Made by a program: the position numbers and the translations under genes
The notes under the pieces: model-generated
Told to the model about the DNA's origin: nothing
The model's input: only the letters and a program-made list of their open reading frames with translations
Database searches by the model: none
NCBI GenBank assembly: GCA_005239845.1
Contig: SBBD01000014.1
Span: 1 to 5,424, forward strand
DNA length: 5,424 nucleotides
Direction: 5' to 3'
Source of the DNA: an archaeon
Lineage (GTDB): Archaea > Micrarchaeota > Micrarchaeia > Norongarragalinales > SBBD01
Shown: piece after piece, positions 4,609-5,424 of the stretch
How the letters are laid out: each line of letters begins with the position of its first letter
Position numbering within the stretch: position 1 is the stretch's first letter

Positions 4609-5415
4609 CTATTCGAGTTTTTTCTGTTTGGAAGCGAGTTCCTGCAAGCCCATGTGCAGGCCCTCTTCCACATTGAAGGTTCGGATTCCGGTTTTTTCCT
4701 CCACGCTCTTCCGCTGCGCTTCCCTGCCCGCATCCACCATCTTTTTTCCAGCATGAGAGAGGAAAACGGCTTTCGGCTTTTCAGCTAACGAATTCAGCAT
4801 CGCAGTCACTTCCTCGACGCACAAATGGAACGGGAACTTGTCGTTAAAAGGCCTCAGGCAATTGATTACCAAAAAATCGCACGCTTCCCATTGTTCTTGA
4901 AAGCCTTCAAATACGGCTGTGTCCGCCGTGTAGCCGAGCGTAATTCCGTCTGCCTTCAGCTTGAAGCCGATGGCCGTGGGGTCCTCGTGCTTCGTTTTCG
5001 TAGCCGTAAGCTTGGCGTGGGAGGAAAGGGACACGGTTTCCCCTGCCTTCAGCGGCACGCGCTTCTCCAACATGTTCAAAAAATAGTCGTCCACCTGTTT
5101 TTCGAATCCTTGAGTTCCTTGAAGGACGCTTGCGGCTGCAACCAGCGTCCCCTTCTTTTTGTTGAAGTGGCCGAAGTTCATGGCCTCCACGAGCACGCCG
5201 GCGTCGTTGCAGTGGTCCACGTGCGCGTGGCTAACGAAAATGGCATTCAAGTGCACGGGGTCCAGTTTGTGCTGGAAGGTTTTTACGAGCGCTCCCGGTC
5301 CCGGGTCCACGTGCATCATCACTTCCTTCGCGTGCACGCGGAAGCCTCCCGTGGCAAGCAGTTGCCGGTCCGTGATGATTCTTCCGCCCCCGCACCCCAG
5401 GAAAAAGAGTTCCAT
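4609..5415 (-). CDS. MBL-fold (metallo-beta-lactamase superfamily) metallohydrolase, RNase Z-like branch
   Basis: 268-residue predicted cytoplasmic metal-dependent hydrolase. It opens with the beta-strand and glycine loop MELFFLGCGGGR, then HVDPGPGALV. The signature HxHxDH is SHAHVDHCND (H63, H65, D67, H68). Further likely ligands are H143 (KHEDPTAIGF), D165 (GYTADT) and H221 (FLSHAGKK), so the two-metal site looks complete. H197 (FHLCVEEV) is a further conserved-looking histidine. The order resembles the RNase Z/phosphodiesterase-like branch rather than antibiotic-hydrolysing lactamases, but I see no clear RNase Z exosite, so the substrate (tRNA, cyclic nucleotide or small phosphodiester) is unknown. 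The start is the ATG at 5415-5413; only nine bases upstream are visible, so its promoter is outside the window. It ends with TAG at 4611-4609, 9 bases from the convergent prenyltransferase stop. Confidence 0.88.
   Translation of the reverse strand: MELFFLGCGGGRIITDRQLLATGGFRVHAKEVMMHVDPGPGALVKTFQHKLDPVHLNAIFVSHAHVDHCNDAGVLVEAMNFGHFNKKKGTLVAAASVLQGTQGFEKQVDDYFLNMLEKRVPLKAGETVSLSSHAKLTATKTKHEDPTAIGFKLKADGITLGYTADTAVFEGFQEQWEACDFLVINCLRPFNDKFPFHLCVEEVTAMLNSLAEKPKAVFLSHAGKKMVDAGREAQRKSVEEKTGIRTFNVEEGLHMGLQELASKQKKLE
4618..4623 (+). terminator. Possible oligo-T terminator after the prenyltransferase gene
   Basis: A run of six T lies 19 bases after the prenyltransferase stop codon and could end plus-strand transcription. 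It falls inside the 3' end of the convergent hydrolase gene, where the minus strand encodes lysine codons, so it may be only a by-product of coding. Confidence 0.25.
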
Positions 5416-5424
5416 AATATGGGA

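Overview
The window appears to come from an archaeon. It encodes a ribosomal protein S6e (archaeal/eukaryotic, absent from bacteria), a tryptophanyl-tRNA synthetase with the archaeal-type N-terminus (DPWG...DYQKLFDQFG), a single-domain GspF/TadC/ArlJ-type pilus platform protein and a UbiA-type prenyltransferase of the kind archaea use for ether-lipid synthesis. TATA-like boxes lie about 28-32 bases before three start codons, which fits archaeal promoters giving leaderless or nearly leaderless mRNAs. A DPANN-type lineage is possible from the gene style, but that is a weak inference.

Layout. Positions 1-790 (minus) hold the first 263 residues of TrpRS, whose 3' end lies outside the window. Positions 904-1473 (minus) encode a small protein with two membrane helices and a soluble domain that looks PH/GRAM-like. 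A 97-base divergent intergenic region follows, with two back-to-back TATA-like boxes in an imperfect inverted repeat. It drives that gene leftward and rps6e (1571-1972) rightward.

Positions 1973-2720 form a distinctly AT-richer island. It contains a TATA-like box, a 22-codon ORF and two further overlapping ORFs, each in a different frame (frames 1, 2 and 3 in succession). All encode hydrophobic sequence I do not recognise. They may be separate small membrane proteins, or one roughly 228-residue polytopic membrane protein interrupted by two frame changes. The first junction, TTT TAG C, resembles a +1 frameshift site.

From 2782 to 4599 (plus) come a T2SF-domain pilus/secretion platform protein and a UbiA-family prenyltransferase, probably co-transcribed. 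The prenyltransferase lacks one aspartate of the usual first aspartate-rich motif. Positions 4609-5415 (minus) encode a metallo-beta-lactamase-fold hydrolase with a full set of metal ligands, convergent with the prenyltransferase across only 9 bases.

How the genes relate. TrpRS and S6e are translation housekeeping genes. The T2SF protein and the prenyltransferase are membrane or cell-surface genes. I see no single pathway joining the whole window and no clear evidence of a new defence or mobile system. The most unusual stretch is the AT-rich three-frame membrane-protein region. I found no tRNA, rRNA, CRISPR array or insertion sequence, and no gene-free stretch exceeds about 115 bases.
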